DNA from: Aquincola tertiaricarbonis
GTDB lineage: Bacteria; Pseudomonadota; Gammaproteobacteria; Burkholderiales; Burkholderiaceae_C
Assembly: GCF_023573145.1 (NCBI RefSeq)
Contig: NZ_CP097635.1
Coordinates: forward strand, 124,001 to 188,000
Reading direction: 5' to 3'
DNA length: 64,000 nucleotides
Below the pieces are notes generated by a model, which was not told the DNA's origin, made no database searches, and saw nothing but the letters and a program-made list of their open reading frames with translations. The position numbers and the translations under genes are program-made. This document shows, piece after piece, positions 28,546 to 36,879 of this stretch. The stretch's first letter is position 1, and each line of letters opens with the position of its first letter.

Positions 28546-29193
28546 ATGAGCACCGAGCCCACTCCCGTCACCGACGAACGCCTGCGCGATGCGGACCGTT
28601 CGCAGGCCACCATCCTGGCCGCCGCGCGCGACGAGTTCGCCGAGCATGGCCTGGGTGGCGCGCGGGTGGACCGCATCGCCGAGCGGGCGGGCCTGAACAA
28701 GCGGCTCATCTATTACTACTTCGCCGACAAGGAACGGCTGTTCCAGGCGGTGCTGGAGCAGGCCTACCGCGACATCCGCGCGGCCGAGCAGGCGCTGCAC
28801 CTGCTGGACCTGAAGCCCGCGGACGCCGTGCGGCGCCTGGTGGAGTTCACCTGGAACTACTACCTCGAGCACCCCGAATTCCTGACCCTGCTCAACAGCG
28901 CCAACCTGCACCGCGCCCGCCACCTGGCCGATTCGCAGCGCGCGCGTGAGCTGAACAGCCCGCTGATCGAGACGCTGGCCGAGATCCTGGAGCGCGGCCG
29001 GCGCGAAGGCAGCTTCCGCGGCGGGGTGGACCCGTTGCAGCTGTACGTGTCCATCGCCGGCATGGCGTACTTCTACCTGTCGAACAACCACACGCTGTCG
29101 GCAGTGTTCGGCCGCGACCTGATGACGCCCAAGGCGCTGCAGCAGCGCCTGTCGCACATGAGCGACGTGATCCTGGGTTACCTGCTGCCCTGA
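28546..29193 (+). CDS. TetR-family transcriptional regulator
   Basis: A 215-residue repressor. The HTH spans about residues 20-65 (ILAAARDEFAEHGLGGARVDRIAERAGLNKRLIYYYFADKERLF), followed by a ligand-binding helical domain resembling TetR_C members that control catabolic genes (PADAVRRLVEFTWNYYLEHPEFLTLL). It lies just upstream of, and on the same strand as, a Bug-type binding protein and three catabolic genes. Matching dyads occur upstream of itself and of that operon, so it most likely represses both until the substrate is present. Confidence 0.9.
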   Translation: MSTEPTPVTDERLRDADRSQATILAAARDEFAEHGLGGARVDRIAERAGLNKRLIYYYFADKERLFQAVLEQAYRDIRAAEQALHLLDLKPADAVRRLVEFTWNYYLEHPEFLTLLNSANLHRARHLADSQRARELNSPLIETLAEILERGRREGSFRGGVDPLQLYVSIAGMAYFYLSNNHTLSAVFGRDLMTPKALQQRLSHMSDVILGYLLP

Positions 29194-29279
29194 AGCCACC
29201 CTTCGGCCCAACCCGGGCCGCGACCGGCCCCGGGTAACTCCCAGCCCCATCGGGCTGTACGCCGCGCACGCCCCACTCC

Positions 29280-29306
29280 TAGAATCAATTCACCAACCGG
29301 TGAATT
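29280..29306 (+). promoter_or_regulatory. Promoter -10 and perfect TetR operator of the Bug operon
   Basis: The 20-nt dyad AATTCACCAACCGGTGAATT (29287-29306) has 8-nt perfect arms around AACC. It begins one nt after a -10-like TAGAAT (29280-29285), so a bound repressor would cover the transcription start. No strong -35 is seen 17 nt upstream. GAGGAG follows before the ATG at 29327. Confidence 0.7.
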
Positions 29307-29326
29307 AGAAGTTCGAGGAGACCGCG

Positions 29327-30334
29327 ATGAACGCTGTACGCCGCGCCGCCCTGGCGCTGTCCTCCACCGCCTTCGGCCTGGGCCTCGGCCTGCTGGCGGC
29401 CGCAGGGCCCGCCGCCGCGCAGGGACCGGGCGCCAACGGCTACCCCGGCAAGCCCATCCGCGTGATCGTGCCGTTTGCGGCCGGCAGCACCACCGACATC
29501 ATGGCCCGCGCCATCAGCGACAAGCTCAGCGCCAGCCTCGGCCAGCAGGTGATCGTGGACAACCGCGGCGGCGCCAGCGGCACCATCGGCCAGCAGATGG
29601 TGGCCGCCGCCCCGCCCGACGGCTACACGCTGCTCATCCACTCGTCGTCGCACACGGTCAGCCCCTGGACCTTTGCCAAGCTGCCGTTCGACACCCAGGC
29701 CGATTTCGCCGGCATCACGCCCATCGCGTCGCTGGCCAATGTGATGGTGATCTCGCCGGCCAAGGGCGTGAAGACGCTGCCCGACCTGCTGGCCGCGGCG
29801 CGGGCCAAGCCGGGCAGCTTCAACTACGCCTCGGCCGGCCAGGGCAGCGCCACGCACCTCAATGCCGAGAAGTTCAAGCTGGCTGCCCACATAGAAGCCA
29901 CCAACATCCCGTTCAAGGGCTCGGCCGAGGCGGTGAGTGAAGTGCTGGGCGGCCGGGTGGATTACTACTTCTCCCCCATCGCGCCGGTGATCGGGCAGAT
30001 CAAGGACGGCCAGCTGCTGGCGCTGGCGGTGGGCTCGCCCAAGCGCTCGGCCGCGTTGCCCGACGTGCCCACCACCGCCGAGGCGGGTGTGCCCGGCTCC
30101 GAGTTCAATTTCTGGATCGGGATGATGGCGCCGGCCAAGACCCCGCGCGAGATCGTCAAACGCCTGCATGACGAGGTGGCCAAGGCCCTGGCCTCGCCCG
30201 AGGTGAAGGAGCGCTTTGCCAAGCTGGGCGCCGACCCTTGGACGCTGCAGCCCGAGCAGTTCGACCAGTACATCCGGGACGAGATCGCGGCCAACGCCAA
30301 GCTCGTCAAGGCCGCCGGCCTGTCGCCCCAATAA
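29327..30334 (+). CDS. Bug-family periplasmic binding protein (TctC-like)
   Basis: A 335-residue solute-binding protein of the tripartite tricarboxylate transporter type. A signal peptide occupies residues 1-32 (ending AAAGPAAAQ). The mature part has the family blocks YPGKPIRVIVPFAAGSTTDIMAR, VDNRGGASGTIGQQMVA, PPDGYTLL, PLPDVPTTAEAG (here AALPDVPTTAEAGVPG) and a C-terminal LGADPWTLQPEQFDQYI. Burkholderiales carry many such proteins as orphans; the membrane subunits tctA and tctB are not next to this gene. It is followed by three catabolic enzymes, so the ligand is probably a carboxylated or sugar-acid compound broken down by them. Confidence 0.92.
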   Translation: MNAVRRAALALSSTAFGLGLGLLAAAGPAAAQGPGANGYPGKPIRVIVPFAAGSTTDIMARAISDKLSASLGQQVIVDNRGGASGTIGQQMVAAAPPDGYTLLIHSSSHTVSPWTFAKLPFDTQADFAGITPIASLANVMVISPAKGVKTLPDLLAAARAKPGSFNYASAGQGSATHLNAEKFKLAAHIEATNIPFKGSAEAVSEVLGGRVDYYFSPIAPVIGQIKDGQLLALAVGSPKRSAALPDVPTTAEAGVPGSEFNFWIGMMAPAKTPREIVKRLHDEVAKALASPEVKERFAKLGADPWTLQPEQFDQYIRDEIAANAKLVKAAGLSPQ

Positions 30335-30353
30335 ACCGAAGGAGTACTCGAAG

Positions 30354-31517
30354 ATGGCCACTCAAAGGCTCGGCATCGTGATGCATGGCGTCACCGGCCG
30401 CATGGGCATGAACCAGCACCTGATCCGCTCCATCGTCGCCATCCGCGCGCAAGGGGGCGTGCCGCTGCGCAACGGCGACCGGGTGATGCCCGACCCCATC
30501 CTGATCGGCCGCGACGCCGAGAAGATCGAGGCGCTGGCGCGGGCCCATGGCATCGCCCGCTTCGGCACCAACCTGGACGCCGCGCTGGCCGACCCGGCCG
30601 ACACCGTGTTCTTCGATGCCGGCACCACGCAGATGCGGCCGCAGCTGCTGGCCCGTGCACTGCGCGCCGGCAAGCATGTGTATTGCGAAAAACCCATTGC
30701 CACCACGCTGGCCGAGGCGCTGGAAATCGCCCAGGTGGCCCAGTCCTCGGGCCTGAAGCACGGCGCGGTGCAGGACAAGCTGTTTTTGCCCGGCCTGCGC
30801 AAGCTCGACATGCTGCGCCGCGCGGGCTTTTTCGGCCGCATGCTCAGCGTGCGGCTGGAGTTCGGCTACTGGGTGTTCGAAGGCGACCTGCAGCCCATCC
30901 AGCGGCCGAGCTGGAACTACCGCAAGGAAGACGGCGGCGGCATGATCCTCGACATGATGTGCCACTGGCGCTACGTGCTGGACAACCTGTTCGGCCAGGT
31001 CAAGAGCATCTCGTGCATAGGCGCCACCCACATCCCGCGCCGCTGGGACGAAGCCGGCCGGCCCTACGAGGCCACTGCCGACGACGCCGCCTATGCCACG
31101 GCCGAGCTGGTGGGCCACAACGGCGAGCCGGTCATCGCCCAGCTGAACATGAGTTGGGCCACCCGCGTGCGGCGCGACGACCTGGTGACCTTCCATGTCG
31201 ATGGCACCGACGGTTCGGCCGTGGCGGGCCTGTCCGACTGCCGCGCCCAGTCGCGCGTGACCACGCCGCGCCCGGTGTGGAACCCCGACGTCAAGCAGAC
31301 CATGCCCTTCTTCGACCAGTGGCAGGACGTGCCCGACACCCAGGTCTACGACAACGGCTTCAAGATCCAGTGGGAGCACTTCATCCGCCATGTCGTGGAA
31401 GACGCGCCCTACCGCTGGACGCTGCCCGAAGGCGCCAAGGGCGTGCAACTGGTGGAAGCCGCCACCCGCAGCTGGAAGGAACGCCGCTGGATCGACGTGC
31501 CGGCGCTGCAGGTGTAA
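30354..31517 (+). CDS. Gfo/Idh/MocA-family NAD(P)-dependent oxidoreductase
   Basis: A 387-residue dehydrogenase. An N-terminal Rossmann fold starts LGIVMHGVTGRMGMNQHL, with the GKHVYCEKPIATT motif that carries the catalytic Lys of EKP. A C-terminal Gfo-type beta-sheet domain contains EDGGGMILDMMCHWRYVLDNLFG. Such enzymes oxidise sugars, inositols or sugar acids. It lies 19 nt after the Bug gene behind GGAG and 4 nt before the DUF993 gene; this trio (oxidoreductase, DUF993, TIM-barrel isomerase) forms one operon. Confidence 0.9.
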   Translation: MATQRLGIVMHGVTGRMGMNQHLIRSIVAIRAQGGVPLRNGDRVMPDPILIGRDAEKIEALARAHGIARFGTNLDAALADPADTVFFDAGTTQMRPQLLARALRAGKHVYCEKPIATTLAEALEIAQVAQSSGLKHGAVQDKLFLPGLRKLDMLRRAGFFGRMLSVRLEFGYWVFEGDLQPIQRPSWNYRKEDGGGMILDMMCHWRYVLDNLFGQVKSISCIGATHIPRRWDEAGRPYEATADDAAYATAELVGHNGEPVIAQLNMSWATRVRRDDLVTFHVDGTDGSAVAGLSDCRAQSRVTTPRPVWNPDVKQTMPFFDQWQDVPDTQVYDNGFKIQWEHFIRHVVEDAPYRWTLPEGAKGVQLVEAATRSWKERRWIDVPALQV

Positions 31518-31521
31518 GCCC

Positions 31522-32736
31522 ATGGCCATCACCCTCAACCTGCCCACCGCCGACGGCGCGCTGCGGCCCTACACACTGCAGGCGTCGGCACCGCTGGCCA
31601 GCCCGGCGGGCCAACAGCCGGCCTTCAACCGCATCGCCTACTCGGCCGCGCACGTGGTGGCCGATCCACTGGCCGCCATCGACCCCTGGCTGCAGTGCGC
31701 GGTGGACTGGGACGCCACCATCGCCTACCGCCAGCGGCTGTGGCGCCTGGGCCTGGGGGTTGCCGAGGCCATGGACACCGCCCAGCGCGGCATGGGCCTG
31801 GACTGGCCCACCTCGCTGGCGTTGATCCGCCGCAGCCTGGACGCGGCCCGCGACCATCCCGGCGCGCTGGTGGCCTGCGGCTGCGGCACCGACCAGCTCT
31901 CGCCCGATGCGGTGCGCAGCGTGGACGACGTGATCCGCGCCTATGAAGAGCAGATGGAGGCGATCGAGGCGCTGGGCGGCCGCCTGATCGTGATGGCCAG
32001 CCGCGCGCTGGCCCGCGTGGCCCGAGGTCCGGACGACTATGTGCGGGTGTACGACCGCATCCTGCGCCAGGCCCGGCAGCCGGTCATCCTGCACTGGCTG
32101 GGCGAGATGTTCGACCCCGCGCTGGCCGGTTACTGGGGCGGTGGCAGCGTGGCCGCGGCGATGGACACGGCGCTGGGCATCATCGAAGCGCATGCCGACC
32201 AGGTGGACGGCATCAAGATCAGCCTGCTGGACAAGCAGCAGGAGATCGCGATGCGCCGCCGCCTGCCGGCCCGCGGCGGCCGCGATGGCCAAGGCGTGCG
32301 CATGTACACCGGCGACGACTTCAACTATGCCGAGCTGATCGCCGGCGACGGCCACGGCACTGCGCGCGTGCATGGGCACAGCGATGCGCTGCTGGGCATC
32401 TTCGATGCCATCGCGCCCGCGGCCAGCGCGGCGCTGGCGGCACTGGCCGCGGGCGACGAAGCGCGCTTCCACCAGATCCTGGCGCCCACGGTGCCGCTGT
32501 CGCGCCACATGTTCGCGGCGCCCACCCGCTTCTACAAGACGGGCGTGGTGTTCATGGCCTGGCTCAACGGCCACCAGTCGCACTTCACGATGGTGGGCGG
32601 GCAGCAGAGCACCCGCTCGCTGGTGCACCTGGCCGAGCTGTTTCGCCTGGCCGACGCCGCCCGCCTGCTGGACGACCCAGCCCTGGCCGCCCAGCGCATG
32701 CGCACGCTGCTGGCGCTGCATGGGGTCGACGCATGA
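31522..32736 (+). CDS. DUF993 / dihydrodipicolinate-synthase-like protein
   Basis: A 404-residue protein matching DUF993, a family related to class I aldolases/dihydrodipicolinate synthase but of unproven activity. Blocks: FNRIAYSAAHVVADPLAAIDPW, RQPVILHWLGEMFDPALAGYW, VDGIKISLLDKQQE (Lys candidate for Schiff base), VRMYTGDDFNYAELIAGD, and FKTGVVF-like YKTGVVFMAWLNGHQSHFTMV near the C terminus. Reaction unknown; a retro-aldol cleavage of the product of the preceding dehydrogenase and the following isomerase is the natural guess. ATGA overlap with the next gene. Confidence 0.88.
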   Translation: MAITLNLPTADGALRPYTLQASAPLASPAGQQPAFNRIAYSAAHVVADPLAAIDPWLQCAVDWDATIAYRQRLWRLGLGVAEAMDTAQRGMGLDWPTSLALIRRSLDAARDHPGALVACGCGTDQLSPDAVRSVDDVIRAYEEQMEAIEALGGRLIVMASRALARVARGPDDYVRVYDRILRQARQPVILHWLGEMFDPALAGYWGGGSVAAAMDTALGIIEAHADQVDGIKISLLDKQQEIAMRRRLPARGGRDGQGVRMYTGDDFNYAELIAGDGHGTARVHGHSDALLGIFDAIAPAASAALAALAAGDEARFHQILAPTVPLSRHMFAAPTRFYKTGVVFMAWLNGHQSHFTMVGGQQSTRSLVHLAELFRLADAARLLDDPALAAQRMRTLLALHGVDA

Positions 32737-33608
32737 GCAAGGTGATTCGCAGCTTCGAAGCCAGCCACCAGTGGCTGTCGATCAACACCGCCACGGTGCG
32801 CCGGCAATGGACGCTGGACCGCATCATCGACGAATGCGCGCGGCGCGAGATTCGCGCCATCAGCCCCTGGCGCGACCAGGTGCAGGCCGCCGGCCTGCAG
32901 GCCACGGCGCGGCAGCTGCGCGCACACGGCATGCAGTTGTCGGGCTACTGCCGCGGTGGCTTTTTCCCGGCGGCCGATGAGGCGGGCCTGCGCGCCGCGC
33001 TGGACGACAACCGCCACGCCATCGACGAGGCCATGACCCTGGGCGCGCCCTGCCTGGTGCTGGTGGTGGGCTCGCTGCCCGGCGCGCTGAACGGCCAGCC
33101 TGCCTATACAAGCCTCGCGCGCGCCCGCAGCGAGGTGCGCGATGGCATCGCGGCCACGCTGGCGCACGCGCGCCAGGTGGGCCTGCCACTGGCCATCGAG
33201 CCGCTGCACCCGATGCAGGCCGCCGAGCGCGCCTGCGTCAACACGCTGGCGCAGGCGCTGGACCTGTGCGACGAGCTGGACCCGCAGCGCAGCGGCGCGC
33301 TGGGCGTGGCGCTGGACGCCTACCACGTGTGGTGGGACCCGCAGCTGCAGGCGCAGATCGAACGCGCCGGGCGCGAGCGGCTGCTGGCCTACCACGTGTG
33401 CGACTGGCTCACCCCCACCCGCGACCTGCTGAACGACCGCGGCATGATGGGCGACGGCGTGATCGAGTTGCGGCAGCTGCGTGGCTGGGTGGAAGCCGCC
33501 GGCTACCGCGGCTTTGCCGAGGTGGAGATCTTCTCGGAGCACTGGTGGCAGCGCCCTGGCGAAGACGTGCTGGACACCTGCATCGCCCGCCACCGCAGCG
33601 TGGTGTAA
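32733..33608 (+). CDS. Sugar phosphate isomerase/epimerase (xylose-isomerase-like TIM barrel)
   Basis: A 291-residue AP-endonuclease-2/xylose-isomerase-like TIM barrel. Probable divalent-metal ligands: Glu in LAIEPLHPM, Asp in ALDAYHVWW, His in LAYHVCDW and Glu in AEVEIFSEHWW. Members isomerise or epimerise keto-sugars and inositol intermediates. It is translationally coupled to the DUF993 gene, and is the last gene of the TetR-regulated unit before a 75-nt gap. Confidence 0.9.
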   Translation: MSKVIRSFEASHQWLSINTATVRRQWTLDRIIDECARREIRAISPWRDQVQAAGLQATARQLRAHGMQLSGYCRGGFFPAADEAGLRAALDDNRHAIDEAMTLGAPCLVLVVGSLPGALNGQPAYTSLARARSEVRDGIAATLAHARQVGLPLAIEPLHPMQAAERACVNTLAQALDLCDELDPQRSGALGVALDAYHVWWDPQLQAQIERAGRERLLAYHVCDWLTPTRDLLNDRGMMGDGVIELRQLRGWVEAAGYRGFAEVEIFSEHWWQRPGEDVLDTCIARHRSVV

Positions 33609-33683
33609 ACCCCGGGGGTGGCCAGGGCAGGCATGGCAACTGCCGCGCGGGCGTCACAACAGCAGCACCCTGAGGAGAGCGCG

Positions 33684-35105
33684 ATGACCACCTCCACCGC
33701 CCCGGCCGCCGGCAGCGACAACCCCAAGGCCGAGCCCAGCCTGCACCGGGTGATGGGCCCGTGGCTGCTGCTGCTGTTCATCGTCGGCGACATCCTGGGC
33801 ACCGGCATCTACGCCCTCACCGGCCAGGTGGCCTCCCAGGTGGGCGGCGTGGTGTGGCTGCCCTTCCTGGTGGCCTTCGTGGTGGCGGTGATCACCGCCT
33901 TCAGCTACCTGGAGCTGGTGACCAAGTACCCGCAGGCCGCCGGCGCCGCGCTGTATGCGCACAAAGCCTTCGGCATCCACTTCATCACCTTCATCGTGGC
34001 CTTCGCGGTGATGTGCTCCGGCATCACCTCGGCCAGCACCGCCTCGCGGGCGTTTGCGGCCAACCTGTCGCAGGCCTTCGGGCTGGGGCTGGAGGGGGGC
34101 TTCGGTATCACCGCCATCGGCCTGGTGTTCATGGCGCTGGTGGCGGCCGTCAACTTCCGCGGCGTGGGTGAAAGCGTCAAGCTCAACGTGCTGCTCACCT
34201 GCGTGGAGCTGTCGGGTCTGCTGCTGATCATCGGCATCGGCCTGTGGGCCATCACCCAGGGCCAGGGCGACGTGTCGCGCATCACCCAGTTCAAGCCCAA
34301 CGTGGACGGCGGCATGTTCTGGTCCGTTATCGCGGCCACCACGCTGGCCTTCTTCGCGATGGTGGGCTTCGAGGACTCGGTGAACATGGCCGAGGAGTGC
34401 AAGGACCCGGTGCGCCACTTTCCCAAGGTGCTGCTGGGCGGGCTGATCATCACCGGCATCATCTACGTGCTGGTGTCCATCTCGGCCGTCACGCTGGTGG
34501 CGCCCGACAAGCTGGGCGAAGGCGAGACGCCGCTGCTGCAGGTGGTGCAGGCCGGCGCGCCGGGCTTTCCGATCGGCATCTTCGGGCTCATCACCATGTT
34601 CGCGGTGGCCAACAGCGCCCTCATCAACATGCTGATGGCCAGCCGGCTGGTGTACGGCATGGCACGCGAGCAGGTGCTGCCCGCCGCGCTGGGCAAGGTG
34701 CACAGCAGCCGCCGCACGCCTTACATCGCCATCGGCTTCACCACGCTGCTGGCCTTCGGGCTCATCGCCTTCGTCGGCGGCGTGCCGGCGCTGGGCGGCA
34801 CCACCGCGCTGCTGCTGCTGTGCGTGTTCACCGTCGTCAACGTGGCGGTGCTGGTGCTGCGGCGCGACAAGGTCGACCACAAGCACTTCCGCACGCCCAC
34901 GCTGCTGCCGGTGCTGGGCGCGCTGAGCTGCGCCTTCCTCACCGGCCCGTGGACGGGCCGTGCCGCGGTGCAGTACCAGATCGCGGGCGTGCTGCTGGCC
35001 GTCGGCGTGGGCCTGTGGGCGCTGACGGTGGTCTTACACCGCCGCACGGGCAGCCCTGCCGCTCAGGATGGCGCCGCAATGGCCGATAAGACACCGATGT
35101 CATGA
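33684..35105 (+). CDS. APC-superfamily amino acid permease
   Basis: A 473-residue integral membrane transporter with about 12 hydrophobic segments. TM1 carries the APC signature GDILGTGIYALTG; TM6 has FFAMVGFEDSVNMAEECKDPVRHFPK, the motif of basic/neutral amino-acid and polyamine transporters. Substrate is not assignable from sequence. The ATG at 33684 follows GAGGAGAG; upstream in-frame codons lack this. The stop overlaps the next gene as ATGA, coupling it to a diguanylate cyclase. Confidence 0.9.
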   Translation: MTTSTAPAAGSDNPKAEPSLHRVMGPWLLLLFIVGDILGTGIYALTGQVASQVGGVVWLPFLVAFVVAVITAFSYLELVTKYPQAAGAALYAHKAFGIHFITFIVAFAVMCSGITSASTASRAFAANLSQAFGLGLEGGFGITAIGLVFMALVAAVNFRGVGESVKLNVLLTCVELSGLLLIIGIGLWAITQGQGDVSRITQFKPNVDGGMFWSVIAATTLAFFAMVGFEDSVNMAEECKDPVRHFPKVLLGGLIITGIIYVLVSISAVTLVAPDKLGEGETPLLQVVQAGAPGFPIGIFGLITMFAVANSALINMLMASRLVYGMAREQVLPAALGKVHSSRRTPYIAIGFTTLLAFGLIAFVGGVPALGGTTALLLLCVFTVVNVAVLVLRRDKVDHKHFRTPTLLPVLGALSCAFLTGPWTGRAAVQYQIAGVLLAVGVGLWALTVVLHRRTGSPAAQDGAAMADKTPMS

Positions 35106-36853
35106 AACGCCGGGCGTGGCCCGCGTGCGCACGCCCGCCCATGTTCAACAGTTTCCGAGTTCGCCTGGCCTTCATCATGGCGACGCTGCTGGCCCTGACC
35201 ACCAGCAGCCTGTCATGGATGCTGGGGGCGGCCATGTCGCACCAGCTGGCCGCCGAGCAGGGCCGCGCGCTCGACAACCTGGCACGCGGCATCGCCGCGG
35301 TGATGGCCGAAGGCATGGACACACGGCTGGGCGAGATCGCCCGCGTGGCCCAGGGCGGCCTGCTGCCGATGGTGCGCAGCGACGGCAGCCTGGCCGTCAC
35401 CGACGCCGACCTGGACCGCATCGCCGCCAACCGCACGCACTACAGCTGGATCGGCGTGGCCAGGCCCGATGGCGTGGTGGTGGCCGCCACCGGCCACCTG
35501 CTGGTGGGCGCCAACGTGTCCGAGCGGCCCTGGTTCGCCCATGGGCTGCAAGGCCTGTACACCGGTGACGTGCACAAGGCCAAGCTGCTGGCGGCGATGC
35601 TCGCGCCTTCGGCCGATGGCTCGCCGCCGCGCTTCATCGACTTTGCCGCGCCGCTGACCGACCCTCAAGGCCGCGTGGTGGCGGTGATCGGCGCGCATGT
35701 GAACTGGGACTGGGGCCGCGAAGTGATCTCGCTGCTGCGCACCGGCGACGCCCGCCAGCAGGGCGTGCGCGTGTTCGTGGTGGATGCGGAGGGACAGGCC
35801 ATCCTCCACCCGCCGGATGCCGACCGCGCCCTGACGCCGGCCCTGGAAACGCTGCAGGCCGGCCCGAGGGTGCTGGAATGGCAGGACGGCACCGACTACC
35901 TGACCGCGGCCATCTCGGTGCATCCGCAATCGCGGACCAACCAGCTGGGCTGGCGCGTGGTGGTGCGTCAGCCGGCCGCGGTGGCACTGGCCGCCGCCTA
36001 CGAAGCCCAGCGCGTGGTGTGGTGGTCGGGCCTGGTGGTGGCCCTGCTGGCCGCGGCCGTGGCCTGGTGGGCCGCCGGCAGCCTGAGCCGGCCGCTCACC
36101 GCCATCCATGAGGCGGCGCTGCGCATCGGCGCCGGCGAGGCCGACGTGCGCCTGCCCACGCCCAGCGGCGCCAGCGAGGTGCGCGGCCTGGGCACCGCGC
36201 TGGCCGGCATGATGGCCACGCTGGCCGCGCGCGAGGCCTCGCTGCGTGAAGCCAACGAGACGCTGGAAGCCCGCGTGGCCGAGCGCACCCAGGCCCTGGC
36301 GCATGCCAATGCCGAGCTGAACCAGCTGGCACGGCGCGACGCCCTCACCGGCCTGCCCAACCGGCGCGCCGCCGACGAACGGCTGGCCAGCGAGCTGAGC
36401 CGCCACCGCCGCAACCACCAGCCGCTGACGCTGCTGGGCATCGACATCGACCACTTCAAGCGGGTGAACGACACCCACGGCCATGCCGCGGGCGACGCCA
36501 CGCTGGTGCAGGTGGCGCAACTGCTGCAACGCACGTTGCGCAGCACCGACTTCGTGGCCCGCACCGGCGGCGAGGAATTCCTGGTGCTGCTGCCCGAGAC
36601 CGACACCGAAGGCGGCCAGCAGGTGGCCGAGAAGCTGCGGGCGGCCGTCGAGGCGCTGACGCTGGAGACGGTGGGCTCGGTGACGATCAGCGTGGGCATG
36701 ACCAACCGTGCCCACACCTACCGCGATGGCGCTGCGGCCACCCATGCCGCCGATGTGGCGCTGTACGCCGCCAAGCGCGGCGGCCGCAACCGGGTGGTGG
36801 CCTTCGAGGACGCCTCGCGCATCACCGACAGCGTGCTCGACGCCTTCGCCTAG
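35102..36853 (+). CDS. dCACHE-HAMP-GGDEF diguanylate cyclase
   Basis: A 583-residue membrane receptor. TM1 (about 20-40), a periplasmic dCACHE-type sensor (about 45-290, with YSWIGVARPDGVVVAATG and GANVSERPWFAHG), TM2 (about 295-320), HAMP and coiled coil, then GGDEF (about 410-575). The catalytic signature is GGEEF, and an inhibitory I-site RSTD lies five residues before it, so product inhibition is expected. CACHE domains often bind amino acids; the gene overlaps the amino-acid permease stop, suggesting the pair senses and imports related ligands. An internal ATG at 35141 is an alternative start. Confidence 0.9.
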   Translation: MKRRAWPACARPPMFNSFRVRLAFIMATLLALTTSSLSWMLGAAMSHQLAAEQGRALDNLARGIAAVMAEGMDTRLGEIARVAQGGLLPMVRSDGSLAVTDADLDRIAANRTHYSWIGVARPDGVVVAATGHLLVGANVSERPWFAHGLQGLYTGDVHKAKLLAAMLAPSADGSPPRFIDFAAPLTDPQGRVVAVIGAHVNWDWGREVISLLRTGDARQQGVRVFVVDAEGQAILHPPDADRALTPALETLQAGPRVLEWQDGTDYLTAAISVHPQSRTNQLGWRVVVRQPAAVALAAAYEAQRVVWWSGLVVALLAAAVAWWAAGSLSRPLTAIHEAALRIGAGEADVRLPTPSGASEVRGLGTALAGMMATLAAREASLREANETLEARVAERTQALAHANAELNQLARRDALTGLPNRRAADERLASELSRHRRNHQPLTLLGIDIDHFKRVNDTHGHAAGDATLVQVAQLLQRTLRSTDFVARTGGEEFLVLLPETDTEGGQQVAEKLRAAVEALTLETVGSVTISVGMTNRAHTYRDGAAATHAADVALYAAKRGGRNRVVAFEDASRITDSVLDAFA

Positions 36854-36879
36854 GACTTCGCCTAGAACTTCGCTTAGGA
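36844..36879. repeat. Three 12-bp tandem repeats spanning a convergent gene junction
   Basis: CTTCGCCTAGGA (36844-36855), CTTCGCCTAGAA (36856-36867) and CTTCGCTTAGGA (36868-36879) stand head to tail. The first copy contains the TAG stop of the upstream plus-strand cyclase, the third contains the TAA stop of the minus-strand cyclase. Because the unit is 12 nt, it also creates three in-frame TAG codons in the plus-strand reading frame. Confidence 0.9.

Noticed and set aside
30216-30353. Upstream extension of the Gfo oxidoreductase frame
   Set aside because: Overlaps the Bug gene in another frame; GGAG and the Rossmann N terminus fix the start at 30354.
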